From contig JAUMXB010000018.1 in NCBI GenBank assembly GCA_030529365.1, positions 1-50,607 on the forward strand: a DNA stretch of 50,607 nucleotides, given 5' to 3'. Below the pieces are notes generated by a model. It ran no database searches. It was not told the origin of the DNA and worked only from the letters and a program-made list of their open reading frames with translations. The position numbers and the translations under genes were made by a program. Shown here piece by piece: positions 26,583 through 35,399 of this stretch. This DNA comes from Cardiobacteriaceae bacterium (GTDB taxonomy: Bacteria; Pseudomonadota; Gammaproteobacteria; Cardiobacteriales; Cardiobacteriaceae). Within the stretch, counting starts at the first letter, position 1. Every line of letters begins with the position of its first letter.

Positions 26583-26951
26583 TTCCTGTAGCAGTGCCCG
26601 CACCAGCAAATCGCCGCTGCGCTCATTCATGGCCAGCGCCGTGTGATAGAGCGTGGCGATGCGCAGCAGCGCTTTCACGTCCACGTCATGCGGCACGGCC
26701 GACAGCGGGTCGAAGAAAAATACCAGCACGTCAATGCGGCCTTCGGCAATCATGGCGCCAATCTGCTGATCGCCGCCGAGTGGCCCGGACAGCAGGCAAG
26801 TCACGTCCAGCCCGGTGTGTGCGGCGATTTGCCGTCCGGTGGTGCCGGTAGCGACAATTACGCAGTCTTGCAGGAAATTGCGGTGCTTGAGCGCCCAATC
26901 GTTCATGGCGGATTTGCGGGCATCGTGTGCGACCAGCGCGATACGCAACAT
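26559..26951 (-). CDS. mgsA: Methylglyoxal synthase
   Basis: Converts dihydroxyacetone phosphate to methylglyoxal and phosphate, a bypass of lower glycolysis. The 130-residue protein has LVAHDARK, ATGTTG (phosphate site), LLSGPLGGDQQIGA, and FFFDPLSAVPHDVDVKALLR with the catalytic Asp/His. It is short: the last residues (EKISH) are encoded inside repeat R10, which suggests the original C-terminus was replaced. GGAG precedes the ATG. Confidence 0.93.
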   Translation of the reverse strand: MLRIALVAHDARKSAMNDWALKHRNFLQDCVIVATGTTGRQIAAHTGLDVTCLLSGPLGGDQQIGAMIAEGRIDVLVFFFDPLSAVPHDVDVKALLRIATLYHTALAMNERSGDLLVRALLQERNEKISH

Positions 26952-27201
26952 TTCTTTCTCCAGGCAATGAAATGTCGGCAGTATAAAGAATTTTCATGCC
27001 GGCAAACGGAAAGCGCGGCGTGCGGGGAATGGGCGAATGCCGAATCCGTCGGGCAGGCTTTTTTACCTGCTTCCCCCAAAAATCATACAGTACAGTGCTC
27101 TGCCTATGGGCTGCTGAATAAAAGGCTTTATTTAACAGGCTGTCTGTCTGATTTTTCGGAGATCCGCTATCTGATGCGCCGCCGGCGCGGCAAACGGGCA
27201 A

Positions 27202-27230
27202 TAAAAAACCCTGTCTTGCGACAGGGTTTC
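27202..27230 (-). terminator. Terminator of tRNA-Arg
   Basis: On the minus strand AAACCCTGTC-GCAA-GACAGGGTTTTTT, about 10 bases past the tRNA end. Confidence 0.88.
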
Positions 27231-27239
27231 GAGAATAAG

Positions 27240-27316
27240 TGGCGCGCCCGGAAGGATTCGAACCTCCGACCGCCTGGTTCGTAGCCAGGTACTCTATCCA
27301 GCTGAGCTACGGGCGC
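27240..27316 (-). tRNA. tRNA-Arg (anticodon ACG)
   Basis: A 77-base cloverleaf on the minus strand with acceptor GCGCCCG/CGGGCGC, D arm GCTCAGCTGGATAGAGT, anticodon stem CCTGG/CCAGG around CTACGAA, T arm GGTTCGAATCC and encoded CCA. The wobble A34 would be edited to inosine by TadA, encoded elsewhere. Confidence 0.96.
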
Positions 27317-27333
27317 GTCGTTGTGAGGCGCGC

Positions 27334-27362
27334 ATTATGCGCATGTGCAAGGGTGTTGTCAA
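27334..27362 (-). promoter_or_regulatory. Promoter of tRNA-Arg
   Basis: On the minus strand a perfect TTGACA (27357-27362), 17-base spacer, CATAAT (27334-27339). The -35 overlaps the stop codon of ttcA, so the tRNA promoter is embedded in the end of that gene. Confidence 0.8.
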
Positions 27363-28261
27363 ACCCTTTGCGAACTATTTTTTATCGCCTTGTTCTGCGG
27401 GAAGAATAGCAGCGGTTTTTCCAAGGAAGTGCCGCTGTTTTCTTCCTCGTGATCGCCGCCGACCAGCCAGGAGCGCTGCTCACCTTCGCCCGCGCCGAGC
27501 GACTGGAAATCAAAGAGCTCGCGATCGAGCAAATGCGAGGGCTTCACCCGCGTCAGGGCGGCAAACATGCTGTCGAGGCGCTGCGGATGTTCGCGTTCCC
27601 AGGCAAGCAGCATTTCCTTGGCGGCCTGGCGCTGCAAATTATCCTGCGAGCCGCACAAATTGCAGGGAATGATGGGAAAGGCTTTCCACTGCGCATACTT
27701 GGCGATGTCGCGCTCGTCGCAGTAGGCGAGCGGACGGATGACGATATGCTCGCCGTCATCGCTTTGCAGCTTGGGCGGCATGGCTTTCAGCTGCCCGCCG
27801 TGGAACAGGTTGAGGAAAAAGGTTTCGAGGATGTCGAATTTGTGGTGGCCGAGCGCGATTTTCGTCATGCCGTGTTCTTTGGCAAACGTATAGAGATGGC
27901 CGCGGCGCAAGCGCGAGCACAGCGAGCACATGGTGTTGCCGGGCGCGATTTTGTCGGTGACGATGCTGTAGGTGTCGCTCTCGATGATGTGGAAGTCCAC
28001 GCCGATGGAAGCGAGATATTCCGGCAATACATGCTCGGGAAAGCCGGGCTGCTTCTGGTCGAGATTGACGGCGGTGAGGCGGAAATTGACCGGTGCGCTG
28101 CGTTGCAGGGAAAGCAGCAGATCGAGCATGGCATAGGAATCCTTGCCGCCGGACAGGCACACCATGACGTGGTCGCCCTCCTCGATCATGCGGTAGTCTT
28201 CGATGGCCTTGCCGACGTTCTTGCGCAGGCGTTTTTGCAGTTTTCTCAGGGTGACGCTCAT
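27359..28261 (-). CDS. ttcA: tRNA 2-thiocytidine synthetase TtcA
   Basis: Iron-sulfur PP-loop enzyme that thiolates C32 of certain tRNAs, including tRNA-Arg(ACG) in E. coli. The 300-residue protein has [14 protein letters not shown] (PP loop), [11 protein letters not shown] (first two cluster Cys) and PCNLCGSQ (third). I start at ATG 28259-28261 ([12 protein letters not shown]), the normal N-terminus; the longer frame upstream overlaps the tRNA-Thr promoter. It sits just upstream of tRNA-Arg(ACG), one of its own likely substrates. Confidence 0.95.
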   Translation of the reverse strand: MSVTLRKLQKRLRKNVGKAIEDYRMIEEGDHVMVCLSGGKDSYAMLDLLLSLQRSAPVNFRLTAVNLDQKQPGFPEHVLPEYLASIGVDFHIIESDTYSIVTDKIAPGNTMCSLCSRLRRGHLYTFAKEHGMTKIALGHHKFDILETFFLNLFHGGQLKAMPPKLQSDDGEHIVIRPLAYCDERDIAKYAQWKAFPIIPCNLCGSQDNLQRQAAKEMLLAWEREHPQRLDSMFAALTRVKPSHLLDRELFDFQSLGAGEGEQRSWLVGGDHEEENSGTSLEKPLLFFPQNKAIKNSSQRV

Positions 28262-28333
28262 GATGATGCTCGTAAAAAACGGACATGATACCAACAGCGC
28301 CGTTGCGCACCAAAAAAATGCCGCACAAGAGGC

Positions 28334-28361
28334 TTGACAAGCCCCGGCAATTCCATAAAAT
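28334..28361 (+). promoter_or_regulatory. Promoter of the tRNA-Thr/tRNA-Leu operon
   Basis: Perfect TTGACA (28334-28339), 16-base spacer, TAAAAT (28356-28361), and a GC-rich discriminator (GGCACGCC) before the predicted start. Confidence 0.82.
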
Positions 28362-28384
28362 GGCACGCCTTGTCGCAAGGCAAG

Positions 28385-28460
<76 letters not shown>

Positions 28461-28466
28461 CAAAAC

Positions 28467-28553
28467 GCCCAGATGGCGGAACTGGTAGACGCGCTAGGTT
28501 CAGGTCCTAGTGGGAGCAATCCCTTGGAGGTTCGAGTCCTCTTCTGGGCACCA
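28467..28553 (+). tRNA. tRNA-Leu (anticodon CAG)
   Basis: An 87-base class II tRNA: acceptor GCCCAGA/TCTGGGC, anticodon stem CTAGG/CCTAG around loop TTCAGGT, a long variable arm (TGGGAGCAATCCCTT), T arm GGTTCGAGTCC, encoded CCA. It is the last chromosomal gene before the conjugative block; such tRNA 3' ends are common integration targets. Confidence 0.96.
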
Positions 28554-28616
28554 TTTAAATTTGATTTTATTGAGAATTTAAATGGTGCTGGCGTAAAAAT
28601 GGCGTAATTGGCGTAA
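28549..28616. other. Candidate attachment region at the tRNA-Leu 3' end
   Basis: Starting inside the tRNA CCA, CACCATTTAAAT (28549-28560) is repeated in inverted form at 28576-28587 with a 15-base spacer. Three direct GGCGTAA copies follow (28590, 28601, 28610). Chromosomal genes end to the left and transfer genes begin 13 bases to the right. Placement suggests an att site with integrase-binding arms. No integrase gene or second att copy is in the window, so this is inference. Confidence 0.5.
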
Positions 28617-28628
28617 AAGTTGTAGTGA

Positions 28629-31466
28629 TCAAATACTGCGCGAACGCCGTTTCTTTTGCGCATTTTCTTCTTCCTGCTTTCTTTGCCGGACTTCTTTCTC
28701 TACTCTTTCCTGGCTTTTTTCCTGCGCCTGATGACGCTCGTTGTCTTCGGCGACGTTGCCGCGTGCCACTGCCAATCCCGCCTGGATTTGCCGCTTGACT
28801 GCCGCCAGGCCGGCAATACGATGCAGGTCCGAATAGTCACTGTATGACTTGCCCTGCTGCCCTGTAGCAAAGGTTGGCACGGCATAGCGTCCACCCACGG
28901 CTTTTGCCGCCGCTCTCGCGCTTTCCAGTCCGCTGTTTTTCAACCCTTTGGTGACATTGTGCTGGTCGTTGTCGCCGGCGATGAAAAAACTGCGATAGGG
29001 ATACATGGCCTTGAACGCTTCCGCCACTGCGCGCAGGTTGCTGTCCTGGAAAGCAACGACGATCGGCTCGCCGGTGGCAAGATGAATGCTCGCGGCCGTG
29101 GCCATGCCGGTGCTGATGATGATGGGTTCGCTGCGATCCTGGGCAAACTCCGCGCTGTCGCCGATGACGGCAAAACCGCCCTGTGCCTTGCAGCCGCTTT
29201 CAAACTGCTTGAAGCCGTTGCCACCGATGCGTTGCACGCTCTGGATTTCCTGATCTCGGTTTTTCACCGGCACCACCAGATGCCCCCGACCATCCACACG
29301 CAAATCGAGCTTGTCGATGATGTCCTGGTTCAACCCTTTTGCCGCCAAATAGGGATGATCCGGTGTCGCCTTGGGCAGACGGTTGAACTCGTCGGCTGCC
29401 TTGCGCGCATTCTCACGCTGCGTCTCTTCCCTTTCCTGCTCGCGTTGCGCACGAATGGCCGCCATTTCCGCGCGCTGCGCGGCCAGCTCGGCATCCGACA
29501 GCTCCGTTCCCGTGCTTTTCCAGTTTTCCGTGTGTCCGGTCACAAAATTCTGGATATAACCGGAAGGACGGCCATCCAGGTGCAGTGTGTACGCGCCATC
29601 CTTGCCACGCGGACGACCTTCCACCGGCACACGGTGCAACTGGCCGTCCGCGCGGATGTTTTCAACCACCAGTCCGGCTGCCGCCAGCGCCTGGGCAAAC
29701 TCGCTTATCGGATCGTGATGATTGCCTGCCGTCATCATGGCATTGCCGCGCGGTATCCAGCGCTGCAACGGAGCAAGATCCGTGCCTTCCGGCGCGTACC
29801 AGCTTTTCGCATTCTTGTCCCAGCGTGCGCCGAGTGCCTTGGCGTCATCCTTGTCGGCAAAGGGCACGGCCAGAAATGTCTTCTCTGTGGCAACGTTTGT
29901 CATGGTGTTTTCCTCTTTGACAACGGTCTCAACCGCTTTTTGCTCCGCATCGATCGCAGATTGCTCCGACGCTACAGGCTGTTGCTGATCGACATGGCCA
30001 AAGGCATCGGGGAAGCGGCGCACCATGCCGGGATGCTCGCGCAGCACCGCTTCCGGGGGCAAATTGGGCACAGGCTGATTGGCGATGCGTCGATGTTCCC
30101 GGCCTTGAGGCGTATTCGCATACAATGCCGCGCCGACCAAATCGTCATGCACCTCCCAAATGGCCTCTTTGGCCGTCGCTCCCTCTTCGTAATAGCGTGT
30201 GTCGCCATAAGTGATTGCCCATATCGGTTTTCCATCCAATGAGGTTGCAGTGGATACCTTGGCCAAGCGCGCAAATTCGCGGAAAGTGATCTCATGCGGC
30301 GGCAGCAATTCGTGGTTTTCCGGCAACCATTGCGCCAACCGTTCCATATCCGCACCCGCCGGGGCATACCAGCTTTTTGCCCTGCCATCCCAGCGTGCGC
30401 CGAGCGCTCTGGCCTGGTTCTTTTCCTCATGGGGCACGTCGAGATAGACGCGCGCCTCACGCGGTTCTTGTTCCGGTGCAGCCTGTTGCACGGCCGCATG
30501 GGTCTGTTCCTCACGATTCATCTGTACCTCCCGGCTTGGCTGCGTCTGTGCCTGGGCGAGTGTCTGCGATCGATCGAAGCCTGCAATGTAATGGCTGATT
30601 TTGGCGGCTTCGGCACTCGCACTGATGATTTCCTGGGGATCGTCTTCCAGAGCGCCAATCCAGCTGCCGACATAGCTGGCATGACGGGCGGGATCATGGG
30701 GCACGCCGTAACGCTGCGCATTCATGAAAGACGAGATTTCCGCGCGCAGTTCCTCGCGCGCATAGCCGACCGAGCCGAAGGGATGGGAAAGGTCGCGATC
30801 GAGCCGTGAGGCATGTCCTGTCCAGTGCCCGAGTTCATGCAGCGCCGTGGCGTAGTAAGCCGCGCTGTCCACAAACTGCTCGCGTGCCGGCAGCATGATG
30901 TAGTCACCTGCCGGATCGTAATATGCCTGCTCACCATATTTGTGGCGGATGTCGGCATCGCTTGCCTGCAAGATGGCTTCGATCTGTTCGTGCATGGCCA
31001 CGGGATCGATGGCGGCTTCGCGTTCCTGGGCTGCTGCGAGTGGCGGTATGCCGTCCATCTGCTCGGCATTGAAGACACGCGCCGAGAATATTCTGGGACG
31101 GGTGTAGGCAACAAAGACACGCACGGGGTTCCCGTTGTCGTCAAGCCGGGGATTGCCCGCCTCGTCGAGTGCGTCACGCATCTCGCCAGTTTTCACATAC
31201 TGCACGGTACGGCCTTTTTCGCCCTTGCGCACCTGTGCGCCGATGCCCTGCGCCTGGTTGTAGGTCAGCCAGCGCGGATCCTCGTAGCCGGCCATGCGCA
31301 GATACAGGCTGTTCGTGCCCCGGTAAGGCTGGCCTGTCACCGGATTCATGGGGGCACTCGCCATGGCCTCACCGGTGCGCCACGGACGCTGCCAGGGTGC
31401 GGTGCCGTCCTTGATCGCCTGGATCAGGGTTTCCGCGATCAACTCGTGATGGGTTTTCTGTTCCAT
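28629..31466 (-). CDS. traC: TraC-like primase with ArdC-type N-terminus
   Basis: A 945-residue protein with three parts. Residues 1-300 are ArdC/DUF1738-like: an ssDNA-binding segment (APWQRPWRTG...PYRGTNSLYL) and a zincin-like motif HELGHWTGH near residue 209. Two DUF5710-type modules follow (near 337 and 528; YLDVPHEEK...ALGARWDGRAKSWYAP and FLAVPFADKDD...ALGARWDKNAKSWYAP). The C-terminal half is a Toprim primase domain (IIISTGMATAASIH, FIAGDND), with a basic tail. RP4 TraC1 also has an ArdC-like N-terminus. It likely enters the recipient with the DNA, primes the complementary strand and may protect it. Last gene of the leftward operon. Confidence 0.85.
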   Translation of the reverse strand: MEQKTHHELIAETLIQAIKDGTAPWQRPWRTGEAMASAPMNPVTGQPYRGTNSLYLRMAGYEDPRWLTYNQAQGIGAQVRKGEKGRTVQYVKTGEMRDALDEAGNPRLDDNGNPVRVFVAYTRPRIFSARVFNAEQMDGIPPLAAAQEREAAIDPVAMHEQIEAILQASDADIRHKYGEQAYYDPAGDYIMLPAREQFVDSAAYYATALHELGHWTGHASRLDRDLSHPFGSVGYAREELRAEISSFMNAQRYGVPHDPARHASYVGSWIGALEDDPQEIISASAEAAKISHYIAGFDRSQTLAQAQTQPSREVQMNREEQTHAAVQQAAPEQEPREARVYLDVPHEEKNQARALGARWDGRAKSWYAPAGADMERLAQWLPENHELLPPHEITFREFARLAKVSTATSLDGKPIWAITYGDTRYYEEGATAKEAIWEVHDDLVGAALYANTPQGREHRRIANQPVPNLPPEAVLREHPGMVRRFPDAFGHVDQQQPVASEQSAIDAEQKAVETVVKEENTMTNVATEKTFLAVPFADKDDAKALGARWDKNAKSWYAPEGTDLAPLQRWIPRGNAMMTAGNHHDPISEFAQALAAAGLVVENIRADGQLHRVPVEGRPRGKDGAYTLHLDGRPSGYIQNFVTGHTENWKSTGTELSDAELAAQRAEMAAIRAQREQEREETQRENARKAADEFNRLPKATPDHPYLAAKGLNQDIIDKLDLRVDGRGHLVVPVKNRDQEIQSVQRIGGNGFKQFESGCKAQGGFAVIGDSAEFAQDRSEPIIISTGMATAASIHLATGEPIVVAFQDSNLRAVAEAFKAMYPYRSFFIAGDNDQHNVTKGLKNSGLESARAAAKAVGGRYAVPTFATGQQGKSYSDYSDLHRIAGLAAVKRQIQAGLAVARGNVAEDNERHQAQEKSQERVEKEVRQRKQEEENAQKKRRSRSI

Positions 31467-31469
31467 GGA

Positions 31470-32036
31470 TTACTCCTTGTTGGGGATGTTGGTCGGGATC
31501 ACGCCATCGATATTGATGGCGGTCGGTGCCTGGAGTGCCTGGGCCAGTTGGCTGTTAGTGGCGGACGTGGCAACGGCCTTGCCGTTATAGACCTTGCCGA
31601 CATAGCCGTTCTTGACACCACGGGTGAAACTGCCGGTGTTGTAGGCACTGATGGCACCACGCAGGGCCTGGGCGCTGTCGTCATGCGCCGCTTTGCTTTT
31701 GGCGTAAAACTGTTTGAGGATCTGGCTGCCGGCGGTGATGTTGGCGCAGGGTTCAAAGAGCTCCTCGATGCGCTCGCTGCTGTAGCCCAGGCTGGCAAAA
31801 TTGCTGCTGTTGACCTGCATCAGGCCGACATCGACGCTGTAGCCCTTGCCGATGTAATGACGGGTCAGCTCGGCGGCTTCCTTCTGGCTGCCGGCGCGAA
31901 CCGCCTTGCCAAGGCCATTGACATTGATGGCGAGCAGGTTGCCCTCGCTTTCCACGCGGATGATCTGGGCGATGGTGTTGGGCGCCACATCGAGGGCGCA
32001 TATCGGAATCAGGGCGAGAATGGTTTCATGGATCAT
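31470..32036 (-). CDS. VirB1-like lytic transglycosylase
   Basis: A 188-residue SLT-type protein with the catalytic Glu in IIRVESEGNLLAINVNG, then VGLMQVNSSNF and the AYNTGSF motif. It would open peptidoglycan for channel assembly, as VirB1 or RP4 TrbN does. I see no strong signal peptide, only a short hydrophobic start (ILALIPICALDV). The ATG overlaps the traB-like stop, with GGAG upstream. In RP4 the transglycosylase is in the Trb region; here it sits with the tra genes. Confidence 0.87.
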   Translation of the reverse strand: MIHETILALIPICALDVAPNTIAQIIRVESEGNLLAINVNGLGKAVRAGSQKEAAELTRHYIGKGYSVDVGLMQVNSSNFASLGYSSERIEELFEPCANITAGSQILKQFYAKSKAAHDDSAQALRGAISAYNTGSFTRGVKNGYVGKVYNGKAVATSATNSQLAQALQAPTAINIDGVIPTNIPNKE

Positions 32037-33241
32037 GGGATGGCTCCGTTCAGGGATTCGATGACAGGCACATCCAGCCACAGCGCCCACAGGCGCAGGG
32101 ACTGGCGTTGTGCGTTTTGCAGGGAGAGAGGTGCCCACCAGATACTGGCGGGGGCGATGACGACATCCGGGCGTGTCAGCGTGGTTTGCAGCATGGGCCA
32201 GAGCACCACATGCTCGAAGCACAGGGCAAAGCCGGCACGCATCACACCGTGGCGGCCGACGAGTTCGCCGTGGCTTTGGCCGAACCAGTGCGACACGAAG
32301 TGCTCGTGCCTGTCGCCAAAGGGGTTGACCATGCCGCCGGTCATGGGCAGACGCTGCACATAGACGACGCGGCTTGTGCTGGCATTGACCGCGACCACCA
32401 CGCCTTCCGGCCGCTCTCCCTCACGACGGTATGCGCCCAGCAGCACGGTCTTGCCCGGATGGGCGCGGGCGAGAAAACCCTGCCACTGCATGGCGAGATA
32501 ATCGTCCCAGAAGCCGGCCACCGATTCCGGGAAGACATGGATGCGCGCGTTCGGGGCATCGTCGAGCATGGCCTGCATGTACCAGTGACGTTTGAGCAGC
32601 GTTTGCCGGTCAGGCAACGGGCTGCCTGCCGTGCCGATGGCGAAGGCGGTGTGATGGGCGGCAATGTCGGCATGGCGGTTGATCGCCGGGGATGGATGAC
32701 GCCAAAGCGCCTGCCCAATGATCAGGACGAGCAACACGGGAGTTGCCGGATGACGCGCAAAGGCGGCAAACAGCATCAGCAGGACGAGCGCCAGCGGCAA
32801 GGCCCAGATACCCATGCCCGGCAGCCACCAACCGGCGGCGAGCAAGGGATGTGCCCAGCCCACCAGCATCACGGGCGGCAACAACCATGCCAGGCACAAA
32901 ACCGGGATGCCGACGACAACGCGGCGAAGGTGGCGGGGATGCCAGCACAGCATGCCAACCAGCCACAGCGGCAGTGCGGCTGCCAGCCACAGGAGAACGG
33001 CAAAGACGCTGCCACGGGCAAAGAACGCCTCGCTGCCGGCGATCAGTCCGCGCGTAGCCGCGAGCACATAGAGCGCGGGCACCAGTCCGGCAAGCCAGCG
33101 TTGCCCTGCCCACGACCACACAACCGGCAGCAGGATGACCGGTGCCAATGGCCAGACGGCAAGCCCGTGTCCCCACAGACTGCCGAGAGCAATCGACGCC
33201 AAAAGGATGGCGGCTGCTTTAGCCGAGCCTGGGCTTGCCAT
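32033..33241 (-). CDS. traB: TraB-like conjugal protein, nitrilase/Lnt-type membrane protein
   Basis: A 402-residue protein with about seven hydrophobic segments in the first 200 residues and a carbon-nitrogen-hydrolase-like domain after it. Candidate catalytic Glu (HVFPESVAGFWDD), Lys (PGKTVLLGAYRR) and Cys (FALCFEHVV) follow the order of apolipoprotein N-acyltransferase. RP4 TraB belongs to this group; its biochemical role in transfer is not known. The start at 33239-33241 overlaps the topB end by 23 bases; a longer in-frame version lies wholly within topB. Confidence 0.75.
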   Translation of the reverse strand: MASPGSAKAAAILLASIALGSLWGHGLAVWPLAPVILLPVVWSWAGQRWLAGLVPALYVLAATRGLIAGSEAFFARGSVFAVLLWLAAALPLWLVGMLCWHPRHLRRVVVGIPVLCLAWLLPPVMLVGWAHPLLAAGWWLPGMGIWALPLALVLLMLFAAFARHPATPVLLVLIIGQALWRHPSPAINRHADIAAHHTAFAIGTAGSPLPDRQTLLKRHWYMQAMLDDAPNARIHVFPESVAGFWDDYLAMQWQGFLARAHPGKTVLLGAYRREGERPEGVVVAVNASTSRVVYVQRLPMTGGMVNPFGDRHEHFVSHWFGQSHGELVGRHGVMRAGFALCFEHVVLWPMLQTTLTRPDVVIAPASIWWAPLSLQNAQRQSLRLWALWLDVPVIESLNGAIP

Positions 33242-35399
33242 GGTTGTCAAAAGCAGTGAAAGTGCATTGCGGATAGCCGGAGCAGCCCCACCAGAAGCGT
33301 TTCTTGTCCTTTTGGGATGACCGCCGCACCAATCCCTTGCCGCATTGCGGACAAACATGCTCGCTGCTCACCTCCGCCTTTTTCGCGGCAAAGTCTGGCT
33401 TGCCCTTCTTGTCCGGGAAGGTGGCTTTGCATTCCGGGTAGTGACTGCACCCCCAAAACTTGCCATTCTTGCCGTTGCGCGGGCGCAAATGGCCGGTATT
33501 GCATACCGGGCACTTTGGCAGATCCAGGGCAAGTGCCAGACCTTCTGCTTTTACGCGCGCCACTTCTGCGGCAATGGCCTGGTCGATTTCGGTGAGCAGG
33601 ACATCGAGCGTCAAGTTGCCCGCCTCGATCTCCTTCTGCTTTTCATGCCAGAGCGCGGTCATGTCCGGGGTGGTGGCAAAATCGGGCAAGGCATCGATGA
33701 GCTGGCGGCCCAAATCGGTGCTGATGAGGCTTTTCTTCTGTTCGATGACGTAGCCGCGCGCAAACAGGGTTTCGATATGGCTGTCGCGGGTGGCGGGCGT
33801 ACCGATACCGCCCTTCTCGTCGGCCTTGTCGGCGTCCTTGTCGAGCAGCAGCGCCTTGATGCGCGGGTCACTGACATACTTGGCGACCGCCGCCAGATCC
33901 TTGAGCAGGGTGGCCATGGTGTAGCGTTTCGGGGGCTGGGTTTGTTTGTCCTCCACCCAGGCTTTTGCCACGGTGCCGGCATCGTCCCTGAGCAGGGTGG
34001 CGAGCGCAGCCGCATTGCCTTTCCCGTCACTATCGTCCTCGTCATCTTCTTCATCACCCCTGACCACGGCACGCCAACCGGCGCTGATTTCCTGACTGGC
34101 ATGGGCAACAAAGCGGTGTCCGGCCGCCTCGAAGATCACCCGGCATTTGTCCACCTCGCGCGGCGGGAAGAATTGCGCGATATAGAGCATGCAGATCAGA
34201 TCATAGATCTGGCGCTCCGGCACGGAGAGCGCATCCGCTTCCGGCACGTTCTCTGTCGGAATGATGGCGTGATGCGCCGTCACCTTGTCGCTGTTGAACG
34301 CCTTGCCCTTGCGTGTGGCGTCGGCACTGCCTGCCGCCTCGTACCGGGTGGCGAGCGCTGCCAGCAATGCCGGCGCTTCTGCATGACGCTCCTCATTGAG
34401 ATAGCGGCAATCGGAGCGGTTGTAGGTAATGGCGCGGTGCTGGTCGCGCAGGCGCTGGGTGATGTCGAGCACTTCCTTTGGCGACAACCCGTAACGCGCT
34501 GCGGCATCCGCCTGCAAGGCGAGCAGGTTGTAGGGCAGCGGTGCTGCCTGTGTCTCGCGCTTGTTCTCGACCGTCATCACCCGCAGGCTCTGCCCGGCAA
34601 CTGCGGCGGCAATGCCCTCGGCAAAGCCGCGATCGCTGAGGCGTCCCTTGTCGTCCACGGGATCGCTGTCCTGGGGCAGGTAACGTGCCGTGACCTGCAT
34701 GGCCGCGCGCTGGTTGACCGGATTTTCCGGCAGATGCAGCTCGGCATCGATCAAGTGGTAGCAGGCGGCCTGGTGCGATTCGATCTGGCGATCACGCCGC
34801 ACTACCAGGCCGAGAATCGGGGTTTGTACGCGGCCGACCGACAGCACGCCATCAAGGCCCTGTCGTCGGGCAAGCAGGGTATAGGCGCGGGTCAGGTTGT
34901 AGCCGTAACGTTGATCACCGACTGCGCGCGCCAGCGCCGCCTGGGAGAGACCACGATAGCGGGCATTGTCTTCCATAGCGGCAACGGCTCTGCGTACCGC
35001 CGGAGCGTTGTTGTCGTTGATGAGCACGCGCCATACCGGCTTGTGGCAACTGGCATACTCGATGACTTCATCGACGAGCCGCTGTCCCTCTGGGTCGGGA
35101 TCGCCGGCATGTACCAGGGCATCGGCCTCGCCCATCCAGGCGATGACCTTTTGCAGGTGCGCTTCATGGCGGTCTTCCGGCCGCAGTTCGATCGCCCAGC
35201 GCATCGGCAGCTCTTCCAGCCGCCATTCCCCGAAACGATCGTCCAGCTCTTCGGGATCGGCAAGACGCAACAGATGGCCATAAAGCCAGGTGATACGGTC
35301 GCCGTCCGGCAACACGAAGAGACCGTTTTGCAAGGCACCGCCCAGCGCTTCGCTGATGGCGGCGGCAACTTCCTTTTTCTCGGCAATGTACAGTTTCAT
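33219..35399 (-). CDS. topB: DNA topoisomerase III (TraE-like)
   Basis: A 726-residue type IA topoisomerase. The Toprim part begins MKLYIAEKKEVAAAI and has HAGDPDPEGQ; SVGRVQTPIL follows. The active-site Tyr is in ITYNRSDCRY near residue 326, matching the position in E. coli TopB. Two C-terminal zinc ribbons are clear (CPVC...CSHYPEC and CPQC...CSGYPQC). It corresponds to TraE of RP4 and may decatenate or resolve transfer intermediates. The ATG overlaps the traF stop (ATGA). Confidence 0.95.
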   Translation of the reverse strand: MKLYIAEKKEVAAAISEALGGALQNGLFVLPDGDRITWLYGHLLRLADPEELDDRFGEWRLEELPMRWAIELRPEDRHEAHLQKVIAWMGEADALVHAGDPDPEGQRLVDEVIEYASCHKPVWRVLINDNNAPAVRRAVAAMEDNARYRGLSQAALARAVGDQRYGYNLTRAYTLLARRQGLDGVLSVGRVQTPILGLVVRRDRQIESHQAACYHLIDAELHLPENPVNQRAAMQVTARYLPQDSDPVDDKGRLSDRGFAEGIAAAVAGQSLRVMTVENKRETQAAPLPYNLLALQADAAARYGLSPKEVLDITQRLRDQHRAITYNRSDCRYLNEERHAEAPALLAALATRYEAAGSADATRKGKAFNSDKVTAHHAIIPTENVPEADALSVPERQIYDLICMLYIAQFFPPREVDKCRVIFEAAGHRFVAHASQEISAGWRAVVRGDEEDDEDDSDGKGNAAALATLLRDDAGTVAKAWVEDKQTQPPKRYTMATLLKDLAAVAKYVSDPRIKALLLDKDADKADEKGGIGTPATRDSHIETLFARGYVIEQKKSLISTDLGRQLIDALPDFATTPDMTALWHEKQKEIEAGNLTLDVLLTEIDQAIAAEVARVKAEGLALALDLPKCPVCNTGHLRPRNGKNGKFWGCSHYPECKATFPDKKGKPDFAAKKAEVSSEHVCPQCGKGLVRRSSQKDKKRFWWGCSGYPQCTFTAFDNHGKPRLG

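Noticed and set aside
27002-27200. Short gene between mgsA and tRNA-Arg
   Set aside because: The frames there are chance runs crossing the tRNA terminator, with no ribosome-binding site or domain.
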